Origin: Desulforhabdus sp. TSK
GTDB taxonomy: Bacteria > Desulfobacterota > Syntrophobacteria > Syntrophobacterales > Syntrophobacteraceae
Length of the DNA: 64,000 nt
Direction of reading: 5' to 3'
Assembly (NCBI RefSeq): GCF_022836495.1
Contig: NZ_BQXM01000023.1
Span: 1 to 64,000, forward strand
The translations under genes and the position numbers were made by a program. A model generated the notes under the pieces. The model saw nothing but the letters and a program-made list of their open reading frames with translations. It did not search any database and had not been told where the DNA came from. Positions 18,244 to 26,565 of the stretch are shown here, piece after piece (the stretch's first letter is position 1; every line of letters begins with the position of its first letter).

Positions 18244-19494
18244 ATGTACAGGCGAAATATCCTCCAAAATATCCTGGACGCCTTGTCGGATACTCCTGTC
18301 GTTTTCCTGCGGGGCGCAAGGCAAACAGGAAAGAGCACTCTTGTCCAGGAAATTGTGAATGGACCCTATCCGGCCCGTTATGTGACCCTGGATAATGCAG
18401 GCGTTCTCTCTGCCGCAAGCGCCGACCCCACGGCGTTCATTGCAGGCATGGAAAAGCCCGTGGTCATCGATGAGGCTCAGAGGGTAAGGGACCTTTTCCT
18501 CGCCATCAAGGAGGATGTCGATCGCAACCGTGTGCCTGGACGTTATCTTTTGACTGGGTCGGCAGATGTGTTGACCCTCCCGAGAGTTGCAGATTCGCTG
18601 GCCGGGCGGATGGAAGTCTTGACCCTTTGGCCTCTTTCCATCGGGGAAATGAAGGGCGGCGGCGAAAACCTTGTGGACTCTTTTTTCGAGAGAGTGCTCC
18701 CGCACCATTTCCATGCGGACCCGGGTTTTGACCTCGCAGCGAGCATTGTAGCCGGTGGCTTTCCCGAGCCGGCGGGGAGGGCGGGCTATCGGCGGAGGCG
18801 GGCATGGTTTGAATCCTACATCACGACAATCCTCGACCGGGATATCCGGGATCTTGCTCAAATTCATGACCTCGCAGTCGTACCGAGGCTTCTCAAGCTC
18901 CTTGCCGGCCGGGCCGCCACCCTCCACAACCAGTCGGAGGTGTCCAGGACCAGCGGAATACCCAACACCACCCTCTCCCGCTACATGACGCTCCTCGAGA
19001 TGACTTTTCTTGTGCAGTCACTTCCAGCTTGGTCGTCCAATCTTGGAAAGCGTCTGGTGAAGGCCCCAAAGCTCTTTATGGTGGACACAGGACTTGCCTG
19101 TCACCTGGTCGGGATAGATGAAGCGGGGTTTCGAGATGGCGGTGAAATTGCCGGGAGAATTTTTGAGAACTTCGTTGTTCTCGAGTTGTTGAAGCATGCT
19201 TCCTGGGCCGATGAGCCCGTAGGGCTTTACCATTTCCGCTCACAGGCCGGGCAGGAGGTGGATGTCGTCCTCGAAGGGCGCGGCGGAAAGGTCGTCGGGG
19301 TTGAAATCAAGCTCTCAGCCAGTCCGTCGCCGAGGGATTTTTCAGGGCTCAGAGTCCTGCGGGAGCACCTCGGGGACAAGTTCATCAGGGGCGTTCTCAT
19401 CTACACGGGAAAAGAGGTCGTACCGTTCGGGGAAGATCTCCATGCGATCCCTGTTTCCGTGTTGAGTGGTGAGATCCTGCCACAACAGGGGTAA
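18244..19494 (+). CDS. AAA ATPase with DUF4143 domain
   Basis: 416 residues. Walker A FLRGARQTGKST (about 21-32) and Walker B KPVVIDEAQR (about 71-80) lie in an AAA domain; a sensor-like LLTGSADVL follows; the C-terminal DUF4143 (restriction-endonuclease-like) domain has YHFRSQAGQEVDVVLE and VGVEIKLSASPS. The family is common in anaerobes and archaea, and is of unknown function. The ATG at 18244 is chosen over one at 18208 that lies before the palindrome. Fragments of related genes are at 27883-28117 (5' part) and 32590-32829 (3' part). Confidence 0.88.
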   Translation: MYRRNILQNILDALSDTPVVFLRGARQTGKSTLVQEIVNGPYPARYVTLDNAGVLSAASADPTAFIAGMEKPVVIDEAQRVRDLFLAIKEDVDRNRVPGRYLLTGSADVLTLPRVADSLAGRMEVLTLWPLSIGEMKGGGENLVDSFFERVLPHHFHADPGFDLAASIVAGGFPEPAGRAGYRRRRAWFESYITTILDRDIRDLAQIHDLAVVPRLLKLLAGRAATLHNQSEVSRTSGIPNTTLSRYMTLLEMTFLVQSLPAWSSNLGKRLVKAPKLFMVDTGLACHLVGIDEAGFRDGGEIAGRIFENFVVLELLKHASWADEPVGLYHFRSQAGQEVDVVLEGRGGKVVGVEIKLSASPSPRDFSGLRVLREHLGDKFIRGVLIYTGKEVVPFGEDLHAIPVSVLSGEILPQQG

Positions 19495-19612
19495 AAGCTT
19501 CTCTGCAACCCGGAAACATGGGCGGGTTGATCGGCGACCGAACAGGAGATTCAGAGCAATCGCATCAAATCCTGGCACCTCCGCAGAGCTCAGATCTGGA
19601 CGACTCGTTTTC

Positions 19613-19674
19613 TTTGTAGGAGCGGCTTCCAGCCGCGACTTATTTTTGTCGCGGCTGGAAGCCGCTCCTACAAA
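19613..19674. repeat. GTAGGAGCGGC-family palindrome, 'TTCCAGCC' variant
   Basis: Two perfect 27-bp arms (19613-19639 and 19648-19674) with an eight-base loop. The arm begins TTTGTAGGAGCGGC and continues TTCCAGCCGCGAC. Same family at 21565, 27746, 38720, 40224 and 41308. The rest of the gap 19495-19862 shows no gene. Confidence 0.95.
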
Positions 19675-19862
19675 AACCCGGTTGCTACTCATGGATTGCC
19701 TCTTGCCTCATGTCAGCGTCTGTTTCGTGCGATTGCCCTGAAAGGAGATCTCCAAAATCTTGAGTTGATTCACCAAATAGACCATAATAAAAAATATGGC
19801 GTTGTGGCTCGTGGCGGCGAACGGAGCCTCGGGAATCACCCCCCTGTTTGTGGAGGTTTGAG

Positions 19863-20456
19863 ATGTCGGACCCTGCGGGAAAGTCGGCAACGTACGAGGA
19901 CCTGTATGGTCTCCCTGACAATGCAACAGGTGAGATCATCGACGGGGAGCTGATCGTCACCCCCAGACCCTCCAGGAAGCACCTGTACGCAGGCTCTTCC
20001 CTGGGCGCGTTGGTGGCGCCGCCCTACCAGTTCGGGCGGGGTGGCGGTCCCGGCGGTTGGATCATCCTCATCGAACCGGAGATCGCACTGGGGGAGAACA
20101 TCCTGGTTCCCGATCTTGCGGGATGGCGCAGGGAGCGGTTTCCCCAGGCGGAAGAGACCAACTGGATCGCCGTCGTGCCCGACTGGATCTGTGAAATCCT
20201 CTCACCGGGCACCGTCCGGGTGGACAAATCCAGGAAAATGCCGCTCTACGCGGCGCACGGCGTGCGTCACCTGTGGCTTGTCGACCCCCTGGTCAGGACC
20301 CTGGACGTGTTCGAGCTCGACTCCGGCAGGTGGGTGCTGCTCCGCGTGTATGGGGACGACGACAAGGTGACGGCGGAACCCTTCACTGCAGTAGAGCTCG
20401 ACCTTTCCGACCTTTGGCTGGGATATGAGCCGCCGCCTTCCCGGAGACCGGATTGA
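19863..20456 (+). CDS. Uma2 family endonuclease-like protein
   Basis: 197 residues from the ATG at 19863 (GGAGG nine bases upstream). TYEDLYGLPDNATGEIIDGELIV and ENILVPDLAGWRRER with PDWICEILSPGT and the later HLWLVDPLVRTLDVFEL follow the Uma2 pattern (PD-(D/E)XK fold; broken here into short motifs). The family is very abundant in cyanobacteria and occurs in mobile or TA-rich regions elsewhere; the substrate is unknown. A short sequence resembling its VYGDDDKV region recurs at 24846. Confidence 0.85.
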   Translation: MSDPAGKSATYEDLYGLPDNATGEIIDGELIVTPRPSRKHLYAGSSLGALVAPPYQFGRGGGPGGWIILIEPEIALGENILVPDLAGWRRERFPQAEETNWIAVVPDWICEILSPGTVRVDKSRKMPLYAAHGVRHLWLVDPLVRTLDVFELDSGRWVLLRVYGDDDKVTAEPFTAVELDLSDLWLGYEPPPSRRPD

Positions 20457-20540
20457 ATCGCGCCATCGGATGACGCGCACTGGTCGTTCGGCAGCAGCCT
20501 GAAATTAAGCCTTTGCTGAGGGGTAGTTTTAAATGGAAGG

Positions 20541-20665
20541 GACCGGCATCACTGCCATCTGATGATGATGAACTGACCCCTGGCGCAATGCTGGTGGGGG
20601 CAAGGGGCAAAGAAGGACTGACACAGAAGCAGCTCTCTAAGCTTACGGGTATCCCGCGGCGACCA
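20541..20665 (+). pseudogene. Internally deleted remnant of the XRE module
   Basis: The first 20 bases match the upstream partner frame (compare 21842 and 28167), then the sequence jumps directly to the DDELTPGAMLVGARGKEGLTQ part of the XRE regulator seen whole at 28256-28606, and degenerates after LTGIPRR. So about 270 bases are missing in the middle and the 3' end is lost. Confidence 0.7.
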
Positions 20666-20803
20666 TCCCATCATAGAAAATTTATTGTGGATTTGACAAA
20701 TCGTTGTTCCGTGCTAACGTAATCATATAAATGAAATTATGAAATTCAAATTTTATGAAAGCAGATACAACGCGAATCAAAAATCGCCCGGGAGATGAAC
20801 GAA

Positions 20804-21100
20804 ATGGAGCTCATCAAGGTAAAGCGCCATTTTCAGTTGACCATTCCCGCTGCTTTGCGGGAAAAATTGCGGCTGGCAGTAGGGGATTACGTCCAAGCAG
20901 ATGTGGAGAATGGCAAAATTGTGATCCGACCGGTTGAGGTGGTAAGCCCTGAAAAAGAAAAGTCGGCAGCGACCGCTGAAGCCAGGCAAAAAGCTTGGGC
21001 TATGCTGGATGAGATTTGGACGGAAATGAAGGATCAAGATCCCCGGGAGGTCGAGGAATTGGCTGATGAGGCCGTGAAAGCGGTCAGAAAAAACCAATGA
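20804..21100 (+). CDS. AbrB/MazE-type antitoxin
   Basis: 98 residues. The N-terminal swapped-hairpin domain ELIKVKRHFQLTIPAALREK is typical of AbrB/MazE/SpoVT DNA-binding antitoxins; a charged helical tail follows. The ATG at 20804 is preferred because GGGAG lies nine bases upstream, whereas the ATG at 20795 abuts it. Its stop overlaps the PIN toxin start by four bases. Confidence 0.88.
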   Translation: MELIKVKRHFQLTIPAALREKLRLAVGDYVQADVENGKIVIRPVEVVSPEKEKSAATAEARQKAWAMLDEIWTEMKDQDPREVEELADEAVKAVRKNQ

Positions 21101-21525
21101 GGGTGGTGCTGGATACCAATGTCTTGGTGAGCGCCATCCTTTCTCCCGGCGGTACGGCGGCGCAAATTCTCCAGTTGGCAAGGGTAGGCCGTCTTGAGCT
21201 GGTATTTTCGACCGACACCATTCGGGAGCATTTGCGGGTACTCCGATACCCCAAAATCAGAAAACTCCTGGAAAGAAGAAACCTTTCACTGGATACAGTG
21301 GAAAGTTTCCTGGAGCAGCTCACCCGGATCTCCATCCCGGTACCCGCGAAAATAAAAATCGATGCCATCCAAGAGGATCCCTCTGACAATATTTTCTTGG
21401 CGTGCGCCGTGGAAGGGAACGCCGACTATGTCGTCTCCGGCGATCATCACCTGAAGGACTTGGGCGCCTACCAGGGAATTGAAATTCTCCATCCGGCAGC
21501 CTTTCTGGAAATCATCGAACCATAA
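21097..21525 (+). CDS. PIN-domain toxin (COG1569-like)
   Basis: A 142-residue PIN ribonuclease. VVLDTNVLVSAILSPGG carries the first catalytic Asp, E-containing helices follow, and EDPSDNIFLACAVEGNADYVVSGDHHL carries the remaining acidic residues (DPSDN and SGD). The family acts as a VapC-like RNase. The ATGA overlap with the AbrB-type antitoxin marks a complete operon. Confidence 0.88.
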   Translation: MRVVLDTNVLVSAILSPGGTAAQILQLARVGRLELVFSTDTIREHLRVLRYPKIRKLLERRNLSLDTVESFLEQLTRISIPVPAKIKIDAIQEDPSDNIFLACAVEGNADYVVSGDHHLKDLGAYQGIEILHPAAFLEIIEP

Positions 21526-21564
21526 GGCAACTCCAAAGAAATAACCTACCAAAGGGTGGCTTGC

Positions 21565-21640
21565 TTTGTAGGAGCGGCTTCCAGCCGCGACCAAGCGCAT
21601 GGCGGCTTCTCCGATGTCGCGGCTGGAAGCCGCTCCTACA
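21565..21640. repeat. GTAGGAGCGGC-family palindrome, 'TTCCAGCC' variant
   Basis: Arms at 21565-21591 and 21616-21640 with a 24-base spacer. Arm sequences are identical to those at 19613. Confidence 0.93.
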
Positions 21641-21764
21641 GTTCTGGTATCCTATTATTTGTGAGCTGCCTAAGCCCGAAATCATCTTCATAAACTGGCC
21701 AACCCCCATGATAAAACGGCAAAGAAGCAGGGTGATCGACTGCCTAAGCCGGTAAGACAGAGAC

Positions 21765-21974
21765 TTGCCGTATTGCTTCAAGAGATCGTGGATTACGGCC
21801 CGGTTCGAGGAAACCGGCAAAACTACAGTCCACTTGGACGCGACCGGCATCACTGCCATCTCGGGAAGGGAAAGACCGACAGTCGTTGCGGTTTGGGAAG
21901 TGAGAGACAAAGAGATCAGATTGGTGGAGGTGACCCATGCGGGCACTCACGAATTAGCCTCCTATGGAAAATGA
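21765..21974 (+). CDS. Possible partner frame of the XRE regulator
   Basis: An open frame whose last ~50 codons (FEETGKTTVHLDATGITAIS... to ...VEVTHAGTHE) recur at 28118-28287. It overlaps the start of the following XRE frame, the layout of a coupled gene pair. Its true start is unclear and the first 12 codons are not shared with the other copy. No known family recognised; it may be the tail of a truncated toxin-like gene. Confidence 0.3.
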   Translation: MPYCFKRSWITARFEETGKTTVHLDATGITAISGRERPTVVAVWEVRDKEIRLVEVTHAGTHELASYGK

Positions 21975-22290
21975 ACCCATAGAACTGCGTTTCCCGGGGC
22001 CTTCAGGAAAGCGCAGTGAGGCTGTCGGAGCACTCAAATCCCTGGGGTTTGTAGATGTTTCCGACTCGATCCCCTGGCGGGAATGTTTTGATGATGATGA
22101 ACTGCCCCTGGCGCAATGCTGGTTGGGGCAAGGGGCAAAGAAGGACTGACACAGAAGCAGCTCTCTGTGCTCACGGGTATCCCGCAGCGCCACATCTCGG
22201 AAATGGAGAACGGTAAGCGACCCATTGGCAAAGAGACGGCCAGGAAGCTCGGTAAAGCGTTGCGAGCTGGGTACAAGGTCTTTTTGTAGT
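21937..22290 (+). pseudogene. XRE regulator, disrupted copy
   Basis: Over 90 percent similar by eye to the intact gene at 28256-28606, but with a stop codon after five residues (GAATTAG) and a one-base loss near 22105 (CTGCCCC for CTGACCCC), which shifts the frame before the helix-turn-helix. It ends directly before a copy of the 27-bp repeat at 22311. Confidence 0.8.
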
Positions 22291-22310
22291 CAGCTACTCA
22301 AAAAGGGAAC

Positions 22311-22337
22311 AAAACGCATAATTTCATGGGCGTCCCC
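22311..22337 (+). repeat. 27-bp REP-like repeat, solo copy
   Basis: Core CGCATAATTTCATGGGCG flanked by AA and TCCCC; matches the ends of the transposase element at 22973-24064. No gene of its own. Confidence 0.85.
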
Positions 22338-22440
22338 CACTTCCCCCGCAGGCTTTCCTATGAAACTGCCGCCACCACTTGACATATCGTGCGTGATGGC
22401 GTACGTAAGCATTATCACGTTCAGGAAGAAAAGGAAATTC

Positions 22441-22683
22441 ATGGCGACACTTACGGTCAGCGAGGCTCGTTCGAAGCTTTACCGTCTCATCGATGAGACA
22501 GCAACTTCGCATCAGCCTATCCTCATTACCGGAAAACGCACCAATGCTGTCCTGGTCTCCGAGGAGGATTGGAGGGCCATACAGGAAACGGTGTATCTAC
22601 TCTCCATGCCCGGTATGCGAGAGTCTATCAGGGAAGGTCTGAATACGCCCATTGAGGAATGTGCAAAGGAAGTCGACTGGTGA
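22441..22683 (+). CDS. YefM/Phd family antitoxin
   Basis: 80 residues with TLTVSEARSKLYRLIDETAT and PILITGKRTNAVLVSEEDW, the YefM/Axe DNA-binding signature. AAGGA precedes the ATG by five bases. It ends in a GTGA overlap with the YoeB toxin. Confidence 0.92.
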   Translation: MATLTVSEARSKLYRLIDETATSHQPILITGKRTNAVLVSEEDWRAIQETVYLLSMPGMRESIREGLNTPIEECAKEVDW

Positions 22684-22943
22684 AATGGCAGCTTGTCTTC
22701 ACAAAACAAGCGCAGAAGGATGCGAAAAAGCTATCTGCTGCAGGCTTGCGCCCAAAAGCCGAACTTCTACTGAACATCCTTCGGGAAAATCCTTATCAGA
22801 ATCCTCCACCTTACGAAAAGCTGGTCGGTGACCTGGCCGGAGCCCTCTCTCGCAGAATCAACATTCAACATCGTTTGGTATATCAGGTACTCGAAGAACA
22901 TGAGGTTATCAAAATCATTAGAATGTGGACCCACTACGAATGA
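22680..22943 (+). CDS. Txe/YoeB family toxin
   Basis: 87 residues from a GTG at 22680. KWQLVFTKQAQKDAKKL, NPPPYEKLVGDLAGALSRRIN, QHRLVYQV and the final RMWTHYE are diagnostic of YoeB, a ribosome-dependent mRNase; the C-terminal His-Tyr is part of the active site. The GTG overlaps the antitoxin stop, and an ATG at 22659 lies inside the antitoxin and is rejected. Confidence 0.93.
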   Translation: MKWQLVFTKQAQKDAKKLSAAGLRPKAELLLNILRENPYQNPPPYEKLVGDLAGALSRRINIQHRLVYQVLEEHEVIKIIRMWTHYE

Positions 22944-22972
22944 GAGAACAGTTCCCATGAAACGGAAAAGCA

Positions 22973-24064
22973 GGGGACGCCCATGAAATTATGCGTTTCC
23001 ATCGTCAATAATGGAAAGGCCGAATTCTCTGACAATCTCCTCGCCCCTTCGGACTGCCCTGCTGACTGCGGACTGAGTTAAACTCAATTCGTTGCCAACC
23101 TCAGTTCCCGCCATACCGAGCTCCTTGACTGCCCAGTAGGCTGCGACACTCTTGGCTTTCACCCGGTCGGGTTCTTTGCCGGAAGACTTGATTCGCGTCT
23201 CCGGAACGTCAAATAACTGCGAAACCCGAGTGACTATCGTCCCCAAATCGCATCCCAGACTCTTGAGACGATATTTCCGCTCCATGGCCTCTCTGGCGCC
23301 GACAAGAGCAGATTCAACAAAATCGCTGTCTCCCAGAATCCTTTCGTCACTTTTCATGCGGTCCTTGGTTTGGCGTAACGCCTGCAAGGCACTCCATCCC
23401 CCGGCACTTCGAACCAAACCACCGCCGGTCAACTCGGGCCTCCTGCCCATGGAGTGTCCACTTTCTACGAAATCAGCATATCTGGTGCGAGCGCTGCGAA
23501 CACTTTCGGCAAAAAGCATCAACACCGATTCTGTGTCCTGCCAACCATCATCAATGGTGCCCACCAATCGACTGTGCCCACTGTAAGGATACCGATCAAG
23601 CTGGCTCAGGTCAGAGATGATTCTTGCTCGGAGAGGATTCAAGTGAATGTAGCGGACAAGTTCGAGGAGATATGGATCTTGTTGGCACAGGATGGATTTG
23701 TAGCGGTTTTGAAACAGATGCCCAGAGCGGTGATGCCGACGGTTGAAGTGGACCGAATAGCCTGTCAGCAACCGCCGCATGACCACCGAAATCGGCACGG
23801 ATCCCGTTCGAACAAGCAAATGGAAATGGTTGGGAATGAGTGCCCAGGCAAAACAGCTTGTGGAGGTTTCCGACAAAACTGCAGCAAGCCGTTGGACAAA
23901 ATGATCCCTGTCGGCATCATCAAGGAAGATCTGCCCCCGCTCAATCCCACGGCATATGATGTGGTGCAATGCATCCGGTGCATCAATGCGAGCTTGTCGT
24001 GTCATGAAAAAGACCGTATCACAAACGAAAAGAGATAGAAACGCATAATTTCATGGGCGTCCCC
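22973..24064 (-). mobile_element. Y1 transposase element with 27-bp perfect inverted ends
   Basis: The left end (22973-22999) and right end (24038-24064) are exact inverse complements of 27 bp, with the core CGCATAATTTCATGGGCG. Between them lies one transposase gene. The same 27-bp sequence is dispersed as solo copies between 22.3 and 33.9 kb. The layout resembles a RAYT gene flanked by its own REP sequences. No target duplication is evident. Confidence 0.8.
22989..24005 (-). CDS. REP-associated (Y1/HUH) tyrosine transposase
   Basis: 338 residues. The HUH motif is NHFHLLV (His60, His62) and the likely catalytic tyrosine is Tyr83 in LLTGYSVHFNRRH; LVRYIHLNPLRA is the family's conserved segment. 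A C-terminal extension (about 215-338) ends in a helix-turn-helix-like AGTEVGNELSLTQSAVSRAV, as in DnaA-like tails of this group. Y1 enzymes nick single-stranded hairpin DNA. The last codons and TAA stop are encoded inside the left inverted repeat. C-terminal remnants of relatives lie at 31988-32287 and 33829-34259. Confidence 0.92.
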   Translation of the reverse strand: MTRQARIDAPDALHHIICRGIERGQIFLDDADRDHFVQRLAAVLSETSTSCFAWALIPNHFHLLVRTGSVPISVVMRRLLTGYSVHFNRRHHRSGHLFQNRYKSILCQQDPYLLELVRYIHLNPLRARIISDLSQLDRYPYSGHSRLVGTIDDGWQDTESVLMLFAESVRSARTRYADFVESGHSMGRRPELTGGGLVRSAGGWSALQALRQTKDRMKSDERILGDSDFVESALVGAREAMERKYRLKSLGCDLGTIVTRVSQLFDVPETRIKSSGKEPDRVKAKSVAAYWAVKELGMAGTEVGNELSLTQSAVSRAVRRGEEIVREFGLSIIDDGNA

Positions 24065-24082
24065 TACTTCCCCCGGCCTCCT

Positions 24083-24397
24083 TTACGACGCCATTTCCTT
24101 GAGGATTTCCGGATGCTTCTCGGCAATTTTGATGAGGGTTCTGGCCGCTCCTGACGGTTCCCGTCGACCCTGCTCCCAATGCTCCAGGGTACGCCTTGAA
24201 ATACCCAGAACTTCAGCAAATTGAGCCTGCGTGAGCCCTGACTTGAGTCGTGCGCGGGCTGCGGCCGTTTTTGGCTCGATGGTGGTCCTCTTGCCGCCGC
24301 CAGCCCGGATCTCGTCAACGGCTTCCAATACCTCCGCCCAAATGTCTCTCACTGCTTCGTGCTCGTCCAGGGCCTTCCCTGTAAGTTTACGGGTCAT
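24083..24397 (-). CDS. HTH antitoxin (NadS/HigA type)
   Basis: 104 residues. A C-terminal Cro/C1 helix-turn-helix, RARLKSGLTQAQFAEVLGIS and RRTLEHWEQGRREPSGAA, is the NadS pattern. It follows its toxin in the operon with an 11-base overlap, the reverse of the usual antitoxin-first order but normal for this family. Homologous to the antitoxin at 34836-35126. Confidence 0.9.
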   Translation of the reverse strand: MTRKLTGKALDEHEAVRDIWAEVLEAVDEIRAGGGKRTTIEPKTAAARARLKSGLTQAQFAEVLGISRRTLEHWEQGRREPSGAARTLIKIAEKHPEILKEMAS

Positions 24398-24704
24398 GGG
24401 TAAGTTTCTCCTTCAGTGCCTTGAGTATGTGCAGCGGAATGTTCTCTTGTTTGGCTTTTGCATAGATCGTGAGCATCCAGATCTCCCGAGGCCCATGCCG
24501 TAGAAAGTAAACGACGCTCGTCCCACCGCGCTTTCCCTGGCCGGGTCTCTTCCACCGGAGCTTCCTCACACCCCCCGACCCCGGGATAACGTCCCCGGCA
24601 TCGGGATGTATCATGAGGAACAACTGCAGCTCGGCGTACTCGTCATCATCGAGATACACAGGCAGTTCTCGCTCAAAGATGCTCGTTTCAATAAATGTAT
24701 ACAT
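24387..24704 (-). CDS. RelE/HigB-like toxin paired with NadS-type antitoxin
   Basis: 105 residues from the ATG at 24704. MYTFIETSIFERELPVYLDD, PGSGGVRKLRWKRPGQGKRGG, VVYFLRHGPREIWMLTIYAKA form the RelE-type fold; the KLRW...GKRGG...VVYF order is characteristic of this clade. The much longer open frame upstream (to 25154) runs antisense through broken RHH/PIN copies and is not part of the gene. Closest relative in the window: 35123-35440. Confidence 0.9.
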   Translation of the reverse strand: MYTFIETSIFERELPVYLDDDEYAELQLFLMIHPDAGDVIPGSGGVRKLRWKRPGQGKRGGTSVVYFLRHGPREIWMLTIYAKAKQENIPLHILKALKEKLTHDP

Positions 24705-24877
24705 ATAAAATATATACGCCTTGGGCGTAGTCAAATCAAGGAGGAATCTGGCACTTGTCAGCAAATCGTGAGGCTTTGAAGCGGGAATTTTGGAAATTGA
24801 ATTACTCCCATACTTCCAAGAGCAATTAGGCACGCTGTTTGGGACGTATATGGATGACGACAAGGTGGCGGCCGAAT
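24705..24877. other. Non-coding stretch with an Uma2-like scrap
   Basis: No gene seen. GACGACAAGGTGGCGGCCGAA near 24852-24872 resembles the VYGDDDKVTAE codons of the Uma2 gene (about 20345-20380), and then changes abruptly into the PIN-toxin fragment that follows. Confidence 0.35.
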
Positions 24878-24973
24878 CTCCGCAAATTTGGCCCTGGCCC
24901 AATCGTGGTATCTGTCCCGAGTGTCGAGGAAGGCAACCAGCGGTCACGTGTCCAGGATAACCTGCCGCATCAT
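24878..24973 (-). pseudogene. PIN toxin 5' fragment, copy 1
   Basis: Reads MRQVILDT-stop-PLVAFLDTRDRYHDWARAKF on the minus strand: the start of a PIN ribonuclease with a TGA at the ninth codon (GGA to TGA) and no downstream two-thirds. It overlaps the RHH pseudogene in the ATGA manner. Confidence 0.7.
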
Positions 24974-25209
24974 TTTTCGTAGTCGTCCATGTGTGTCGGA
25001 TTTCTTGACAGATCCTCGGGGGTTTGCAGGCATCCGGCAAGATCGCGTGCAAGATCCAGGCAGGGGCCCCCAGACAGGTTCCTGTTACCGGAAAGAAAAT
25101 CTTCCAGTGCCTCACGCATGACAGCGGAGTTTGTCTAACCTCTCCTGTTCGCAACGTACTCGATTTCGGTCGGCAATCCGTCCGGTGATTTCAATGCGGC
25201 CGTTTTCAT
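24970..25209 (-). pseudogene. RHH antitoxin, copy 1 (nonsense)
   Basis: Aligns without gaps to the intact copies at 26326 and 28835 but has several substitutions and a TAG where they read Lys-Thr (…ANRRG then stop). Start at 25209. Family: ribbon-helix-helix DNA-binding antitoxin paired with PIN toxins. Confidence 0.8.
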
Positions 25210-25742
25210 TCAAATCCTCCGAATAATGCTGTCTTGAAATGAGCGTATTACAACTAAGCGTGAAGGTCGAGACGGAGTGTTCGGCATTGCCGGCGAAGGT
25301 GTTCGAAAAGGTGAATCGAGCTTCCAAGTTTCTGCAGAGCCAGGCTGAAGCTCCGGCTTTGGGGTGCGCGCCACGTTCCCGCGTTTCTGAAAATCGCAGG
25401 GTGGTCTTACCGATCCCCTCAAGCGAGCCGGGAAAAACGCGCCGATAGGATGCGCCACCATCCCATTGAGGGTGGTTTCGGCAGGGCAGTGTCGAATTAT
25501 TTTACACTTCTGAAGCAGAAGATGATCGACCCTTACCCCTTCATCCCCGCCGCAATGGAAAAAACTCTTCCATTTCTTAAGGGGATGATTTTAAGGTTGA
25601 AAAGGGCGGCTTAAAGCCTAAAATCGGCCTTTATTGGCAATAAAAATAATGGAATACAATTTGCTTGGACAGAGCCCTGTTGCCTCCCTGTGGCCTGCAG
25701 GTCCTGCAAAGAAAAGAAACGCATTATTCCATGGGCGTCCCC
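25210..25742. repeat. Conserved upstream block, copy 1, ending in the 27-bp repeat
   Basis: The DNA upstream of RHH copy 1. The parts near the start codon (to about 25320) and 25540-25742 match the other blocks; the middle is divergent. It closes with the 27-bp repeat at 25716-25742 (T to C change in TTTCATG). No gene is seen. Confidence 0.65.
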
Positions 25743-25871
25743 TGCTTCCCCAGTAAGGAAATCTTCCAGGGCCACATGCATGACAGCGGCCCTGGTCTTA
25801 CCTTTCTTGTTTGCGGCGTGCTCGATTTTGGTCAACAATTCATCCGGGAATTTTAATGGGATCGTTTTGAT
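25743..25871 (-). pseudogene. RHH antitoxin, copy 2 (start lost, 3' truncated)
   Basis: The N-terminal ~43 codons (LTKIEHAANKKGKTRAAVM) are recognisable, but the ATG has become ATC at 25871 and the 3' half is replaced by the 27-bp repeat at 25716-25742. Confidence 0.8.
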
Positions 25872-26263
25872 TCATATCCTCCGATAATACAGTCTTCGTG
25901 TTATGGTATTAGGACGCAGAATGAAGGTAAATGAAGGTAAAGGCGGAGTGTTCGGCATTACCGGCGAAGGCGTTCCGAATGGCGCACTACCTTCCGGAGA
26001 AGTGCTGAAGACGACAACCTGCGGCACACGATGATAACAGGAAGGTAAGCCCGGTTTGCCACTCGTGCCGGCCGCAATGGAAAGAACATCGCCATTTCTT
26101 AAAGGGATGATTTCAAGGTCAAAAAGGGTCTTTCAAATCCCGAAAACGGCCTTTAGTGGCAATACAAATAAGGGAAAACGGTGGGTTGACTTGGTCCGCG
26201 CCCCTGCCTCTGTCTAGTGCAGGATCTGCAAAGGGAAGAAACGCATTATTTCATGGGCGTCCC
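25872..26263. repeat. Conserved upstream block, copy 2, ending in the 27-bp repeat
   Basis: About 390 bp nearly identical to 26566-26941, 29075-29457 and 29820-30201. Landmarks: a TAATAC...GGTATTA region, GGAGTGTTCGGCATTACCGG, GCCATTTCTTAAAGGGATGA, and GGCCTTTAGTGGCAATACAA. The repeat is at 26238-26263. No open frame is conserved. Confidence 0.8.
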
Positions 26264-26329
26264 TCCCTCTCTTCGAGCGTTGAGAAAAGCCACCAGCGGT
26301 CCCGTGTCCAGGATAACCTGCCGCATCAT
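26264..26329 (-). pseudogene. PIN toxin 5' fragment, copy 3
   Basis: Reads MMRQVILDTGPLVAFLNARRE and then runs into the 27-bp repeat. So only about 21 codons of a PIN toxin remain after the intact RHH antitoxin, joined in ATGA overlap. Confidence 0.75.
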
Positions 26330-26565
26330 TTTCCGTAGTCGTCCATATGTGTCAGATTTGTTGACAGATCCTCGGGGGCTTGCACGCATCCGGCGAGATC
26401 GCGTGCAAGATCCAGGCAGGAGCCCCCAGCCAGATTCCTGTTATCAGTAAGGAAATCTTCCAGAACCTCACGCATGACAGCTGACCGGGTCTTACCCCTC
26501 TTGTTCGCAGCGTGCTCGATTTTGGTCAGCAATTCATCCGGTAATTTTAATGCGATCGTTTTCAT
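26326..26565 (-). CDS. RHH antitoxin, copy 3 (intact)
   Basis: 79 residues: MKTIALKLPDELLTKIEHAA, then KRGKTRSAVMREVLEDFL and an acidic tail. The beta strand plus two helices at the N terminus are the ribbon-helix-helix DNA-binding fold; the tail would bind a PIN toxin, but only 21 codons of that toxin remain next door. GGAGG lies six bases upstream. A palindrome at 26579-26605 may be its operator. Confidence 0.88.
   Translation of the reverse strand: MKTIALKLPDELLTKIEHAANKRGKTRSAVMREVLEDFLTDNRNLAGGSCLDLARDLAGCVQAPEDLSTNLTHMDDYGK

Noticed and set aside
24387-25154. A 255-codon open frame including the RelE-like toxin
   Set aside because: The first 150 codons are an off-frame reading through the broken RHH/PIN copy. 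The toxin starts at 24704.
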